Shown one piece after another: positions 15,836 to 27,539 of a stretch of DNA of 64,000 bases. Origin of the DNA: Poa pratensis (taxonomy: Eukaryota; Streptophyta; Magnoliopsida; Poales; Poaceae); NCBI GenBank assembly GCA_947311845.1, contig CAMZMU010000096.1, positions 18,081,833-18,145,832 on the forward strand, in the 5' to 3' direction. Position 1 is the first letter of the stretch. Each line of letters opens with the position of its first letter. Made by a program: the position numbers and the translations under genes. Under the pieces are notes generated by a model. The model made no database searches, was not told the origin of the DNA, and saw nothing but the letters and a program-made list of their open reading frames with translations.

Positions 15836-17384
15836 GAGGAAATGACAAAAAACCGCCACAATTGCGCACAAGACGACGATGAACCACCACCTTTGGGCTT
15901 TTTGACACATAAATGACTCTTTTAGGGCTAGGTCGTGACGGGTAGCACTGATCACCTCTGTTTAACGTTTTGACAGCATTTCTGGCAGGTGAGTCCCGCT
16001 GTCAGTGCATACGTGGCACAAACAAAAAATATAAAAAGTTGGTCAACGCATCTAGCAGTCAGAGAATAATCTCTCTCATGAGCATTACAACAAACACGTT
16101 GTGTGCACAGAACCGCCGTCGGCCGTCCTCCACAGCGTCCGTGCTCCCGCGCCCATGGCCGAACGCCTCCGTGCTCTCGCGCCCGCGCCCATGGCCGCCC
16201 GTCCTCGCTCTGTCCAGAGCGCGCCCGCAGCCGCGCGCCGCGCCATCCACGCTTACGGAGTCACGGCGCGCGCGCGTGTCATGGCGGCCAAGTCCACGGA
16301 CATGAAGGCTCTTGTGCTGCTTGTGGCCGCGAACGGCGCCGCGGCCGGGTACAGCCTGCTGCAGGCGGGGCGCTGCGCGGTGGCTATGGCGAAGGGCGAC
16401 GGGCGGGCTGCCGCTAAGCAGCAGGGCGCAGGCCTGGGCCGTCTTCTCCGGCGACCAGCTGCTGGCGTACGGGCTGCTAGCGTCCACGGCCGCGGCGCTG
16501 CAGTCGTCGCTGCTCGGGAAGCTCGGCCAGCCTGAGCTGCGGTGGATGGGCACCTGTGGCCTCTACGGCGCCTTCTGCAGGCAGGTCGGCTTCGCCATCG
16601 CCTGCGCCGTCCTCGTCGTGCTCGCCACCGCGCTGCTCGCATCCTTCTCCGCGTTCAACCTGTTCCGGCTCTACGGCGGCCGCGGCTAGGGGAGCAGCAC
16701 CATGGGGCTCCGGACGAGGCGAGCGAGCGCGGCCACGGGCCCGGCCGGCGCGGGCGCAGCCGTGCACGCTCGCCGACCGGGCTTACCAGCTGCGGCGCGG
16801 GCTGCGTCGGCGCCGGCGACCCCGAGCACGACCACGTCGGCACGGCGCGAAGTAAGGAGCGACGCGGGCTCGACGCAGCCATCGTGGGCCTACTTGTCGT
16901 TGCGGCCGCCGCTCGTCGCGCGTCGGGCAGGGCGGATGATAGGGAGGGCGGAGGATGGGCAGGGCGAGCAGCGGGGCACCTCGCGTGCGTCGCGGGGGAT
17001 CTCGAGCCGGCCGAGCGGGCGCACGCGGAGGCAGCAGCGGAGGAAGCGGAGCGGGCGAGGTGAAGCGGTGGGCGGCGAGGTGTGAGCAGGGCGGCGGCGC
17101 GGATGGGCTGGTCATCGGAGAGCGAGGACACGGCGGTCGATGGGCGGCTGAGGCGGTGAGGACAGTGGCACGTTGACCTGCCTTTTTCTTTTCTTTTCTT
17201 TTTTGCCACGTAGGCCTGACGGTGGGTCTGAGCTGTCTAAAAATGGATTAAGCGTGCTAAACAACCGAATTAGTGCTCCGCGTCACAACCTAGCACCAAA
17301 AGAGGCATTTATGTGTCAAAAAACCCAAGGTGATGGTTCATCGTCGTCTTATGCGCAATTATAGTGGTTTTTTGCCATTTCCTC
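15836..17384. mobile_element. Pack-MULE (Mutator-like element carrying gene sequence)
   Basis: Long terminal inverted repeats of about 120 bp: the left end starts GAGGAAATGACAAAAAACC, and the right end in reverse complement starts GAGGAAATGGCAAAAAACC. The 9-bp duplication TATATAGGT is intact at 17385-17393 and split on the left by the Helitron (15077-15080 plus 15831-15835). The interior (16100-17170) is very GC-rich and contains a CASP-like gene fragment. No transposase. Confidence 0.88.
16281..16689 (+). pseudogene. CASP-like membrane protein fragment captured by the Pack-MULE
   Basis: CASPL proteins are four-helix plant membrane proteins related to Casparian strip proteins. The first frame from 16281 reads MAAKSTDMKALVLLVAAN, GAAAGYSLLQAGR (helix 2). 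After a one-base frameshift near 16425 it continues WAVFSGDQLLAYGL (helix 3), GQPELRWM, GLYGAFCRQVG and SAFNLFRLYG with a stop at 16687-16689 (helix 4). The first helix is not recognisable, so the capture is 5'-truncated or the start has been replaced. GC content far exceeds the flanking intron. Family call from the GQPELRWM / CGLYG..C.QVG / FNLFRLYG signature; subfamily 2 is my best guess. Confidence 0.8.
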
Positions 17385-17549
17385 TATATAGGTCCTAGAT
17401 GTTCATCATTTGGCTATGGAGCAATGGTAGAGCTGGGCCCGTTCCGAGTGAACAGCGACAACAAAACTCTCAGCACAAACGAGCACGCCTGGAACAACGG
17501 TGAGGCGCACCAACTACTAATGGTTTATTCCCATCGTTACGTATCAACT

Positions 17550-17711
17550 CTCTCCGTTCCACAATATAAGATGTTTTAGTCTTTTTCTACATGCACATGC
17601 AGACACATGTATCTATGACACGTTTAAGTGTATGCGTACATTTCTTTTAGTATAAATCTTGACATGCATGTGTAACACCTAAAACATGTTACATTGTGGA
17701 ACGGAAGGAAT
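17550..17711. mobile_element. Stowaway-type MITE in intron 2 of SCPL gene 2
   Basis: About 160 bp with terminal inverted repeats CTCCGTTCCACAATATAAGA and (reverse complement of the right end) TTCCGTTCCACAATGTAACA, next to TA-rich flanks. This is the classic grass Stowaway end. Boundaries are good to a few bases. Confidence 0.75.
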
Positions 17712-17742
17712 ATACATGAATCATCTTGGAAGTGACATGTGA

Positions 17743-17832
<90 letters not shown>

Positions 17833-18297
17833 TGAGACCAGAGGACCGCCGACGCCGCGTTTCTCTTCCTCGTCAACTGGCTCGAGAGGTTCCCGGAGTA
17901 TAAAGGCTGCCCCTTCTACATCTCGGGGAGAGCTACGCCGGCCACTATGTGCCGCAGTTGGCCGCCACCATATTGAGTCACAACCTGAACCGAACTTCCT
18001 TAAACCTGCAGGGTATCCTGGTACGCATGAAGAATCAGTAAAATACCAAAACGACTACCCCGCAGGCACCCGGATTCCATTATTTCGCAATAACGGAACT
18101 TACAACATCCAACGAGTTTTAAACCGTTCTCACAAACAGACTATGGTAACCACACTAAGCCAATCAGCCTCTACCAGGTCAAAAGGACCCAACAGAGAAA
18201 CTAAACAACTCAAAACTAGAGGTTGGAGTTGAAAAACGAGACCAGGAACAAAAACTACACGACGATACTATACATGAGGTTACTCCAGACTCCCCCA

Positions 18298-20528
18298 CAC
18301 TACAGGAATCGAACAAGACGCCGACGGCTTAAGCCGTCGGCGTATGCACGCATGCCGTCGGCGTACGCTGTGGTGGCCCCCACAAGACGGCATCCGGCCG
18401 TTCCGTCAGCCCTCCATACGCCGACGGCATGCGCCCCGCTGTTTTTTCAGTTCCTCATACACCGACGACAAGGCCGTCGGCCTTTGCATGCAAATATTTT
18501 TGAATTTTTTGAATTTTTTAAAACTTTTTTTTTCTATTTCAAAATTTCTAACTCAGCTACATACTAAATATCTAATTACACACTTAATCATAGGTCAAAG
18601 TAATTATGCTGGTCAAAGTTTCCGTTCGGTCACCCATCCTCAAATTGCTCTAGTCTAAGCACGCTTAACTTTTGAGTTCCTTCAAGATTAGCTTCCAAAT
18701 GAGAAATGAGAATTTACTGATACTTGTATCATATCAATCATATTAACCCCTGAGTAATGATATTACACTTTTTCATTGTTTAAATTTAAAAAATTCATTT
18801 GAATAAGTAATAATGATTATGTAATAGTATATTTTGAATAAATGACAATAAAATTAATTTTACTTTTATTTCCTTTTTAAATGGAATAATTCATATCTTT
18901 AATTCCGTTAATCGAAATTTGAAAAATAAAATGTCTATGTCAATTAGAAAAATGAGAGGAATTCAAATATGACATCCATATCATCCTTTGCATTGTATAA
19001 ACATCGATGGTTTAGAAAATTGATCTCTTCCGATGAATAGTCATGTTGGCCATTTTGACTCTTTTTTGAAAGAAAAAAAAGTGAAAAAACCCCTCAAAAA
19101 AAGGTATCCTCTGGCATTGAGTTATTTTATGTGTACTAGTTGCTATTAAAAATGATAAACTTCTTTTTTTACAAATCGTTCAAAAAAATGCTTTACAAAA
19201 AGGTCTATCATCTATCTATAGACATGTATAGGTTTCGCGCCAAATGACCAAGTTATGGCCATCACTGTGCCATAGTTTGTGATAATGTGTCCATATTTGA
19301 AACATAGGCGTGCCTTGGTATGGCAAACATTGTTGCCAAAAATAAATTCCAAATTATTTTTATGAATATCATTTTCCATTTTTCAAGTGCCAAAAATGAC
19401 TTTTGTTATGGAGGAAATACCAAAAATATGTTGCAAAGGCACCCATATTATTGTCACAAAGGGTACTACATATTTTATGGATAATAGCCAAGTATTAGGA
19501 ATTTTCTCGATTTTTACCTAATTATTCCTATTTAAATGACTTTATGCCGATTTTCCAAAAGTAATTGAAATTGAACTACAAGTGTGTGATAGTTTTGTTT
19601 ATTTTTTTTGCAAAAATCATTTTTAGGTACACAAGTAGTGACTTTATCACAGAAATATCGATAGTTTTGAAAAATGTGACCCCTTTCAATGAATAGGCAC
19701 GACGGTCATTTTGACCTTTTTTCACAAAAATAAAAGAAATTGAGAAAATACTCAAAAAATGAATTCCTTTGACAAGGAGTCCTTTTATGTGTACTAGTTG
19801 CTAGCAAAAATGATAAACTTGAGTTTTGACAAATATTTCAAAAAAATGCTTCACAAAAAGATCTATCATCTATAGACATGTATAGATTTCGCGTCAAATG
19901 ACAAAGTTATGGCCATCCCCATGCCATAGTTTGTGATAATGTGTCCATACTTGACACATAGGGGTGTCTTGGTATGCAAAACATTGTTGCCAAAAACAAT
20001 TTCCAAAATATTTTCGTAAATATCATTTTCCATTTTTTAAGTGTCAAAAATGACTTTTTAATTAAGCAAGTACCAAACATATGTTACAAAATGTCATGTG
20101 CATGGTGAAAAAGATTTTATGGATTTCATATTTTGATTCCTCTCATTTTTCTAATCGATTTAGACATTTAATTTGTTAAATTTCAATTTACGGATTTAAA
20201 GATATGAATTATTTCATATTAAATGGAAAATAGAAAAAAGTAGACGCCGACGGCCGCCGTCGGCGTATCAAAGTAGGCCACCGTCGGCGTATCAATGCCG
20301 TAAAGCCCCGTTTGCGTGCCGTCACGGCGGGCCTTGTACGCCGACGGCATTGTAGACGCCGACGGCTGCCGTCGGCGTATGTCGGGCTACGCCGACGGGG
20401 TTTTTACGCCGACGGCCGCGTTCGCCTTATACCGCAGCTTCCCTAGCTCGCCTTATACGCCGACGGCCCTGACATTTGGTCGTCGGCGTATAATTCGGCC
20501 GTCGGCGTCTTGTGGCTTTCCCGTAGTG
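18298..20528. mobile_element. Non-autonomous CACTA element
   Basis: Starts CACTACAGGAATCG and ends TTTCCCGTAGTG, flanked by the 3-bp duplication CCA (18295-18297 and 20529-20531). Subterminal arrays of GCCGACGGC / GCCGTCGGCGTA occur at both ends (18320-18490 and 20240-20515). The 1.7-kb AT-rich middle contains a diverged internal duplication (about 19000-19440 against 19640-20060) and no transposase. Confidence 0.9.
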
Positions 20529-20856
20529 CCAGTCTGTCCCAGTTCACATTTTTTTGATGCACAACACATCCAGATCATCTTCAATTCCCCAGATCTTCCA
20601 TCTCCATTGCATCATCTGCGCGGACAGCATCTCGATCAACTTCTCCTCCTTCAAGCATGAGAGTATCATCACCATCTCGCCTTGGCATTGTTGCAGTTGC
20701 TAACTGAATCAGCATGTTCGCTCCTTCCCTCGGGTCTTTTTGCTCCTGCTCCGGGTGTAGACCTGCCCAGTAATTAATAAATGCAGAAGCATAACTGATT
20801 AGTTCCACTGGAGTTTTAACCATTTTCTTCTCAAAACAAGCACGATTTCGCAATTT

Positions 20857-23575
20857 CTAAATAGCCCAGCAAATAGCTGCCAAGCCGGTTATTTGGATGT
20901 TTCTGCTAGCTTCCGGGTATTGAGGTATCCACCAGAAGTATTCCGAAAAGGAGCCTGGTCTGTTCGCAGCTCCAACTGCTATTGCAACCATACTCCAGAC
21001 ATATTTAGCTGCATTGCATCTAAAAAAGAGATGCAGAATAGTCTCTTCTTCATAGCAAAATTTGCACTTGGTATTGCCCACCCACTTGCGCTTCGCCATG
21101 TTATCCTTCGTTGCAATCGCATTATGCCAAATAAGCCATAACCACATCTTAATTTTCAGTGGGATTTTCGCTTTCCACAGATGCCTAAAGGATCTGTCAA
21201 TCCCATTGCTAGACAGGAAATTGTACATCGATTTTACTGAGTATTTCCCATTCTTCAACCACTTCCACTTGGGGCAATCTTCGTCATCATTCAGAGCAAC
21301 ACACAACAAAAGATTCTGCATTTTCCTATGCTCCTCCTGCAGGTTACTGTCTAACCATCTTTTGAAATCGAATTTCCATCTTTTCATTGCCATAGCAGCT
21401 ACCGAAACTGTCTGTTGCTGACATATATCAAACAACCCCGGAAATCTATCTTTCAAAGGAGTGGAGCCACACCAAGCATCTCCCCAGAAATCTGTCCTCT
21501 TCCCATTTCCAACTACCATCATCCTACCCAGCAGATAGAGCTCTCTGATGTGTAATAAGTCTGACCAACAAGCCGAATCCGATGCCTTATATATTTGTTA
21601 TGCCTTTTTCGTCAAGATATTTTGCTCTCATGAATTTTCGCCACAAGCCTTTGCCAGTCTCAAGATTCCACCACCACTTACACATCAAGCTTATATTGAA
21701 TTTAGTTAAATCTTTCAATCCTAGTCCTCCTTTCTTTCTGGGTTTGCAGACCAATTTCCAACTCACCAAGTGGTACCTTCGTTTAGCAGCCGAGCTCAAC
21801 CAAAAGAAAGCTCTCCTGGGCTTGTCAATTTCTTTGATCGTCGACTTATGAAATACGAACATCGACATATGATACACTGCCACTGAATACAAGCATATCC
21901 GCACTCTAAGGTATCTGCCCCCAATAGACAAAACCCCTCCCATCCAACCATCCAGCTTTTTTTTCATCTTGTCTTTTATGAACCCCATCTCCATAACTGT
22001 GTTCCTTCTAGCACTCACTGGGACCCCGAGATATTTAATGGGCCACTCTCCCATTTGGCAGTTGAACATCACTGCATATTGCTTTTGCTTCACTGCATCA
22101 TCAACTATCATCATAACTTCACTTTTTTCAAAGTTAATCTTGAGCCCTGACATACTTTCAAAGATATACAACATCAGCTTTAGGTTTCTAGCTCCTTCAG
22201 GATCATCCTTGATGAAAAGGATCGTATCGTCCGCGTGCTGGAGGATAGCAATCCCTTTCTCAATCAAGTGATCTGCCAAGCCAACAAACAAACCAGCATT
22301 CTGCGCATTATGCACCATCTTTGCTAAGCTCTCAGCTGCAACATTAAACAGGAATGGAGCAAAGGGGTCACCCTGTCTGACACCCTTAAAACTCCCAAAA
22401 TAAGGCCCAACCTCATCGTTGACCTTGACACTCAACGTACTATTAGTCACAGCATTCTTGATCCAGGACAACCAGCTATCACTGAAACCTTTTTGTCTAC
22501 AGCATTCAAACAAAAATTCCCAATTCACCTTATCATAAGCTTTCTCAAAATCGATCTTAAGAACAACACCCTGCTGTTTTTTGAACTTCGACTCTTTCAG
22601 GACTTCCAAGAGCAGCTCCACACCGTCCATAATGTTTCTTCCTTTGATGAAAGCAGTCTGACATTTACTGATTATTTTATCCATGAAGGGATTCACCCTG
22701 GATGTTAACACTTTTGTGACAATTTTAAACAAAACCTGCAGCAGACAGATAGGCCTGTACTTCTGAATCCTATCCGAATCTTCCCCTTTCGGAACCAAGG
22801 TTATGATACCATAGTTAATCCTCGCCAAATATATCTTGTGCACATGAAAATCATGGAACACTTGCATTATGTCCTCTCTGATTACAGGCCAACAAGCCTG
22901 ATAAAATTCAATAGGAATTCCATCAGGTCCTGCAGCCTTATTTTTTTCCATTGAGTCAATGACATCTTTCACCTCTTTCTCTGTAAACGGCCTATCCATC
23001 TCCAGCCTATCTTCCTCTGAAAGTTTTTCATGTGCACTCCAAGTGTCATCTCTCAATTTGGTACCCGATGCAACAGATGGACCAAAAAGATTTTTATAAA
23101 ACGTCGTCGCATGCTTTAAAAGATTCGGCGTCCCCTGAATGGTAGACTGATCATCCTTCAAGGAGAAGATCATCTTTTTCCTCCTCCTGCCATTAGCTAT
23201 TCTATGGAAGAATTCTGTATTACTATCCCCTCTAAGTAGTCAATTTTCTCTTGACCTTTGTTGCCAAAAAGCTTCTTCATCTTCATAAATCTTCATCAGA
23301 GACTGTTGAATATGAGATTTTCTAATTATCTGTGCACAGGACAACCTCCCCTTCTCCTCCAATTCCTCTAAGGCCTGCAGTTCATCAGTCAACTGCTTTT
23401 TGATTCGTTTATTCTCCCCTTTGATGTTTGCTCCCCAACCTTTCAAGTCATTTTTCACATTCTTCAGTTTATTCTGTACTTTCTCTAGACTGTTTCTGTA
23501 TCTAACATTTTTCTTCCAAACTTTTTCCACTCTTGCTAGGAAATCAGGTTCCTTTATCCATCTTTTTTCAAACCT
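20857..23575 (-). pseudogene. LINE ORF2 remnant: reverse transcriptase and zinc-binding domain
   Basis: A continuous frame runs leftward from 23575 to 21587, broken only by TGA at 23237-23239 where WLLRGDS is expected. It contains AAGPDGIPIEFYQ, the FEKAYDKVNWEFL block, GVRQGDPFAPFLFN and the active-site box, here HADD instead of the usual YADD. After a frameshift between 21587 and 21522 the zinc-binding region follows (KIPLKIKMWLWLIWHN, then CKFCYEEETILHLFFRC). Frameshift, stop and the HADD change indicate it is inactive. The endonuclease and RNase H domains are not present. Confidence 0.88.
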
Positions 23576-23665
23576 GAAGAATCTGTAAAATATACTTCAT
23601 AATAGTTAACGCCATTTTTTTTGCTTGAAATTTTATACTATTATAGCTTGGGCATCTCTACTTGG

Positions 23666-23825
23666 TTAATTAGGTTGGGAATCCATATCTTGATGACAAC
23701 ATGAACACAAAGGGGGTGATCGACTTCCTCTGGAGCCATGCGGTGTTAATTAGGTTGGGAATCCATATCTTGATGACAACATGAACACAAAGGGGGTGAT
23801 CGACTTCCTCTGGAGCCATGCGGTG
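23666..23825 (+). repeat. 80-bp exact tandem duplication across the exon 4 acceptor of SCPL gene 2
   Basis: Units 23666-23745 and 23746-23825, each from TTAATTAGGTTGGGAATCC to CATGCGGTG, contain the 3' splice site plus the first 72 bases of exon 4. Use of the second acceptor (exon from 23754) keeps the exon in frame; use of the first would shift it, because 80 is not a multiple of three. Confidence 0.95.
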
Positions 23826-24128
23826 ATATCAGATGAGGTGTTTGCTAACATAACCAAGAACTGCAATTTCAGTCTGTCCGATGGTAAGGCGTGCTCTGAT
23901 GCCATGGCCGCGTATGATTCTGCTAACGTTGACCCGTTCGACATCTACGGGCCGGTTTGCATCGTTGCACCCGATGGAACATACTACCCCAGCCACGAGA
24001 TAGCACTACCTCCGCTGAATTATATGCACGTAAACACACTGTCCTTGAATATTTATTTGCTGAAGAAAAACTAAAACTTGCTCTCGATATATTGTGCAGG
24101 TACCGGCGTATGATCCATGCAGCGGCTA

Positions 24129-24504
24129 TATACTTCTTATAAAGCAAAACCCCACTAAGTGTATTAATTATTTTTCTATCTCAACATGCAAGTTATCCAC
24201 ATCATTCATTCTTTTAGCCAACCAAATGTCCATATCATCCCACTAACATTAATTAAAGTCAATGTTTTCTTGCATGCAACATATCCACATCATCTTTTTA
24301 CCTATCCAATTGTCCACGTCACCATTTTTAACCATCAAATACAAATAAAACATGTCAGTTAAATTTAGCCTTTCCACAATGTGATGAACTGAATCTTTCA
24401 TATTTCTATAAACAATTTCATATTTCATGTGTCTTATATGCCTTTATTTACATAACAATTGTTTTAAAGAGATTTCCGCCGCAACGCGCGGGGTTTCTTT
24501 CTAG
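24129..24504 (+). mobile_element. Small Helitron inside exon 5 of SCPL gene 2
   Basis: 376 bp. The 3' end has a hairpin region (CCGCAACGCGCGGGG) and finishes TTTCTTTCTAG before a T. The 5' end, ATACTTCTTATAAAGC, resembles the TCTATA..TAATAAAG ends of the other Helitrons but has lost the initial TC. Removing exactly this segment rejoins GGCTA to TTATGTAGAC and gives an exon of 108 nt, the family's 107 plus the known extra T. Confidence 0.85.
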
Positions 24505-24591
24505 TTATGTAGACGCTTACCTCAATGATCCTGAGGTGCAAAAGGCTCTGCATGCTTAGAACGATAAAGTGGTCAGGCTGCACGTAAGATT

Positions 24592-26086
24592 TTTTTTTGA
24601 GCTATAAAGTGGTCGTATCCACCGCCCGAATAGATAGAAAGAGTTGACCCAGTTTATAAGGGAAACTGGGTCCAAAAACCATACAATCTGTACAAAAAAA
24701 TGACACAAACGAAGCGACCCGCCGCCCGCACGACCCAAGTCGACAAACGCCACAACACACACCACCTGCTCCGGGGCCACCGCCCCGGCGTAACAACCAG
24801 ATCGACTTTCGCATTGCCCGAAAGTGATCCAGTCATGGTCGACAAACCCTCTGCCCACGCAGTCTTCATCCAGGTTGCCACCAAAACCACCTGTTCCGGG
24901 GCCGCCGCCCCGGTGTAGCAACCAGATCGACCTTCGCATTGCCCCAAGGCGATCCAGTCAGGTCGACGAACCCTCTGCCCGCGCAGTCTTCATCCAGGTC
25001 GCTACCCAGACCCCGCTGGACAACGGCTCTGCCTCAAAGAACCGTCGTAGCGCGGGGGTCCGAGGCCGCTGCCTCGGCGTACCACCACCGTCCGGGGCCG
25101 CCACCCTGGCATCCACCTCCCCTGACCACATCGCCATCCGCCACGACCCCGCAGCACCGAGAGAGCCGATGACTCCAAGGCGATGCCTCCAACAAGGTAA
25201 TGACGCGTCCGTCATCGTCGCCCGCCCCCGACGGAGGTTAGGCTTTCACCCGGAGACCATCGCACTACTCCCGTCGGGCCGGTTGACGAAACTCCACGAT
25301 GATGCCTACAAGAAGGAGAACGACGCCCAAGGGCGCCGCCATCGTCGCCACCGACCGGAGCCGGTGCAAGCTTTCGCCGGGAGTTCGAGCCGCCCACGAA
25401 GCTTAGCGAGCTGCGAGATGCATCCGGGGCCGGCCACCGAGCACCACCACTTGCCGAAGTCCCCTAGCACCTCCCGCCATGGAAACCGGCAAGCAAGCCG
25501 CGCCACCACTGCACGGCCAAAGATCCGGGGCCGCCGCCCCGGCTTCCACCACTGCTCCCCAGCCTCCTCCTCCACACCCAGAAGCAACCTCCTGCACTCC
25601 CACGCGCCCTCCAGCGCGCACGGAGAGCTCGTCGCCCGCACGGCCCGCCGACCACGACGCCGACCCAGGGCCATCCCGATGCCCGGCGCAGCCGGCCACC
25701 GCACGCGGCGGCCGCGGCCCGCCCGGCCCAGATCGGGCCCGGCCGCCCCGCCGCCACACGCATCCCACCGACCAGCTCGAGGTCGCGCAGCCCACCACGC
25801 AGCAGCCAGGCACCCGGAGAGGTCCCTTGCCGCGCCGCCACGCCCCACACGAGTGTAGCGCCCCGGCCCGGCGGCGCCGTCCCGCGGCAGCCCACCACAC
25901 GAGGAGGCGAGAGGGGCCCCGCCGCCGCCGGCACCGGCCAGGCCTTGCCCGGTCGTGCCCCCTGGCGGCGGCGAGGGAGGGGTGCGAGGGGTGGTGGCCC
26001 TAGGCGGCGGCGCTAGGGTTGTCCTCCCCGTCACTCGCGGGAGCGATGCGGGAGGATACGACTCTGGTGACCGTAGTGTTCCCATC
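24592..26086 (-). mobile_element. Poly(A) non-LTR retroposon at the exon 5 donor of SCPL gene 2
   Basis: A perfect 15-bp duplication GCTGCACGTAAGATT flanks it (24577-24591 and 26087-26101), and the minus strand ends in a poly(A) of about nine. The body is very GC-rich with a tandem repeat of about 120 bp (24770-25010). Long open frames on both strands reflect base composition; none resembles a known protein. The duplication also copied the 5' splice site, so the left donor remains usable. Confidence 0.85.
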
Positions 26087-26692
26087 GCTGCACGTAAGAT
26101 TGCTTAACTGGGACAATCAAAATACTTTTATTAGTCCACAGTACGTCCAGTTACGACTTCTCCTCAATTAACTGATCCTCTACATTTGCAAGGACTTGCA
26201 CTGGAAAGATTCAGCGCCGTCCATTGTGCCAACGCTCAAATTTCTGATGGAGCACGGGCTGCCTGTGTGGCTGTTCAGGTAACAACACCCCAGATTGAAC
26301 TTCAAGTACGAGCACCTGATCTGCCAAAATGTGTACTAACAAGGACATGTTTTCAGCGGCGATTTCGACTCCGTGTGCCCGTTCCCCGCTACGAGGTACA
26401 GCATCCATGACCTTGGCGTCGCCATCACTGAGCCATGGCGTCCATGGACCGCAAACAGAGAGGTAAACGTGTGACTGCCTGATCTGATCTTCAGTTGTTT
26501 GTTACTGTATAGACCTGACGCTGATAATTTTCGCAGGTTGGAGGGTATGTTCAAGCATACAAGGACGGTTTTGTTTTTGCATCTGTGAGAGGTGCTGGTC
26601 ATCAGGTCCCTTACTTCGAGCCTGAGAAAGCACTAATATTAGTCAGCGCCTTTCTAAAAGGAACGTTGCCACCCTATGAAAAAGGGCAGTAA

Positions 26693-27539
26693 TAGTGGAC
26701 TTGAGTAAAAAGTGTGCATGAAATTCTTGAGCACGACACCATATGAAGCGTATCTCTAATTTTTAAAATCTAGTTTTTTTGCGTCTGATTATTTTTTGGC
26801 CCCTTGAGGTACAAGATGTTATGTGGAGTGCATCTGTAATTTACAAAATCAGGATCACTCTGTCTCTACATCAACTGATGCTGGCTGCCATATTTATTTC
26901 TTAGTGCCAACTCTTACAAATTCGTAAAAGAGTCAGCATAAAAGATAAAGTTCACCCAGTATACAACCAGATTACATGGCACGACTCATGTGCCACAAAT
27001 CTAATTTCTAGATCACCATCTAAATCGGTTGAACGAAAGTATGCTGCCATCTCTAAGTAGGAACTTGGCCAACATGCATGATGCATCCGACGAATACAAT
27101 TATTAACGAAAAAGTACACTTTTTAGGCTAAATTGTTGGCTTGACCCACTTTCTCCTTTTTATTATTTCCAAACTTAACCCCCAAATCATCATAGTCAAT
27201 TCATGATAGGATAGAGTCGTAAATGTAACAATAAAAAATAATAAGAAAACATAATGTAACTTGTTAGATTAAGTATATTTTGGTTTCTAAATATGAAAAA
27301 AATCAAGCTCCGATAATATTTTTCCATATAATTGAAGAGAAAACATTATTTGAACTGTGCATGCAAAAATGCCTAAAATTCAATTTCTTATATCATTGTA
27401 AGCTGAGATCAGAAGCATGCTTGCAACCTTTACTTTCGGGTTTTGAGTCCTTTTTATTGAAAATAAGGAATGCATTTCGCTTAAAAAGGCCATAAAGTGC
27501 TACTCCACCGCACTAAAGACCATGCATGGTAGCAACTAA
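26693..27539. other. Intergenic, no gene recognised
   Basis: AT-rich DNA after SCPL pseudogene 2. No supported coding sequence, RNA gene or transposon end. Confidence 0.5.

Larger units (their letters stand above)
18046..23575 (-). mobile_element. 5'-truncated LINE in intron 3 of SCPL gene 2, with a CACTA element in its 3' UTR
   Basis: Flanked by a 17-bp duplication, GAAGAATCAGTAAAATA at 18029-18045 and GAAGAATCTGTAAAATA at 23576-23592 (one mismatch). Without the CACTA element the LINE is 3.3 kb. It lacks ORF1 and the endonuclease, so it is 5'-truncated. No poly(A) is evident at the 3' (left) junction, so that junction may be eroded. Confidence 0.8.

Noticed and set aside
16542..17209. Open frames on both strands downstream of the CASP-like fragment
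   Set aside because: GC-driven, low complexity, no similarity; probably captured untranslated or unrelated sequence within the Pack-MULE.
24824..25858. 344-residue open frame, plus strand, and a 259-residue one on the minus strand
   Set aside because: Both lie inside the GC-rich retroposon, overlap each other, are Pro/Arg/Ala-rich and show no family motif. Open frames are expected by chance at this base composition.
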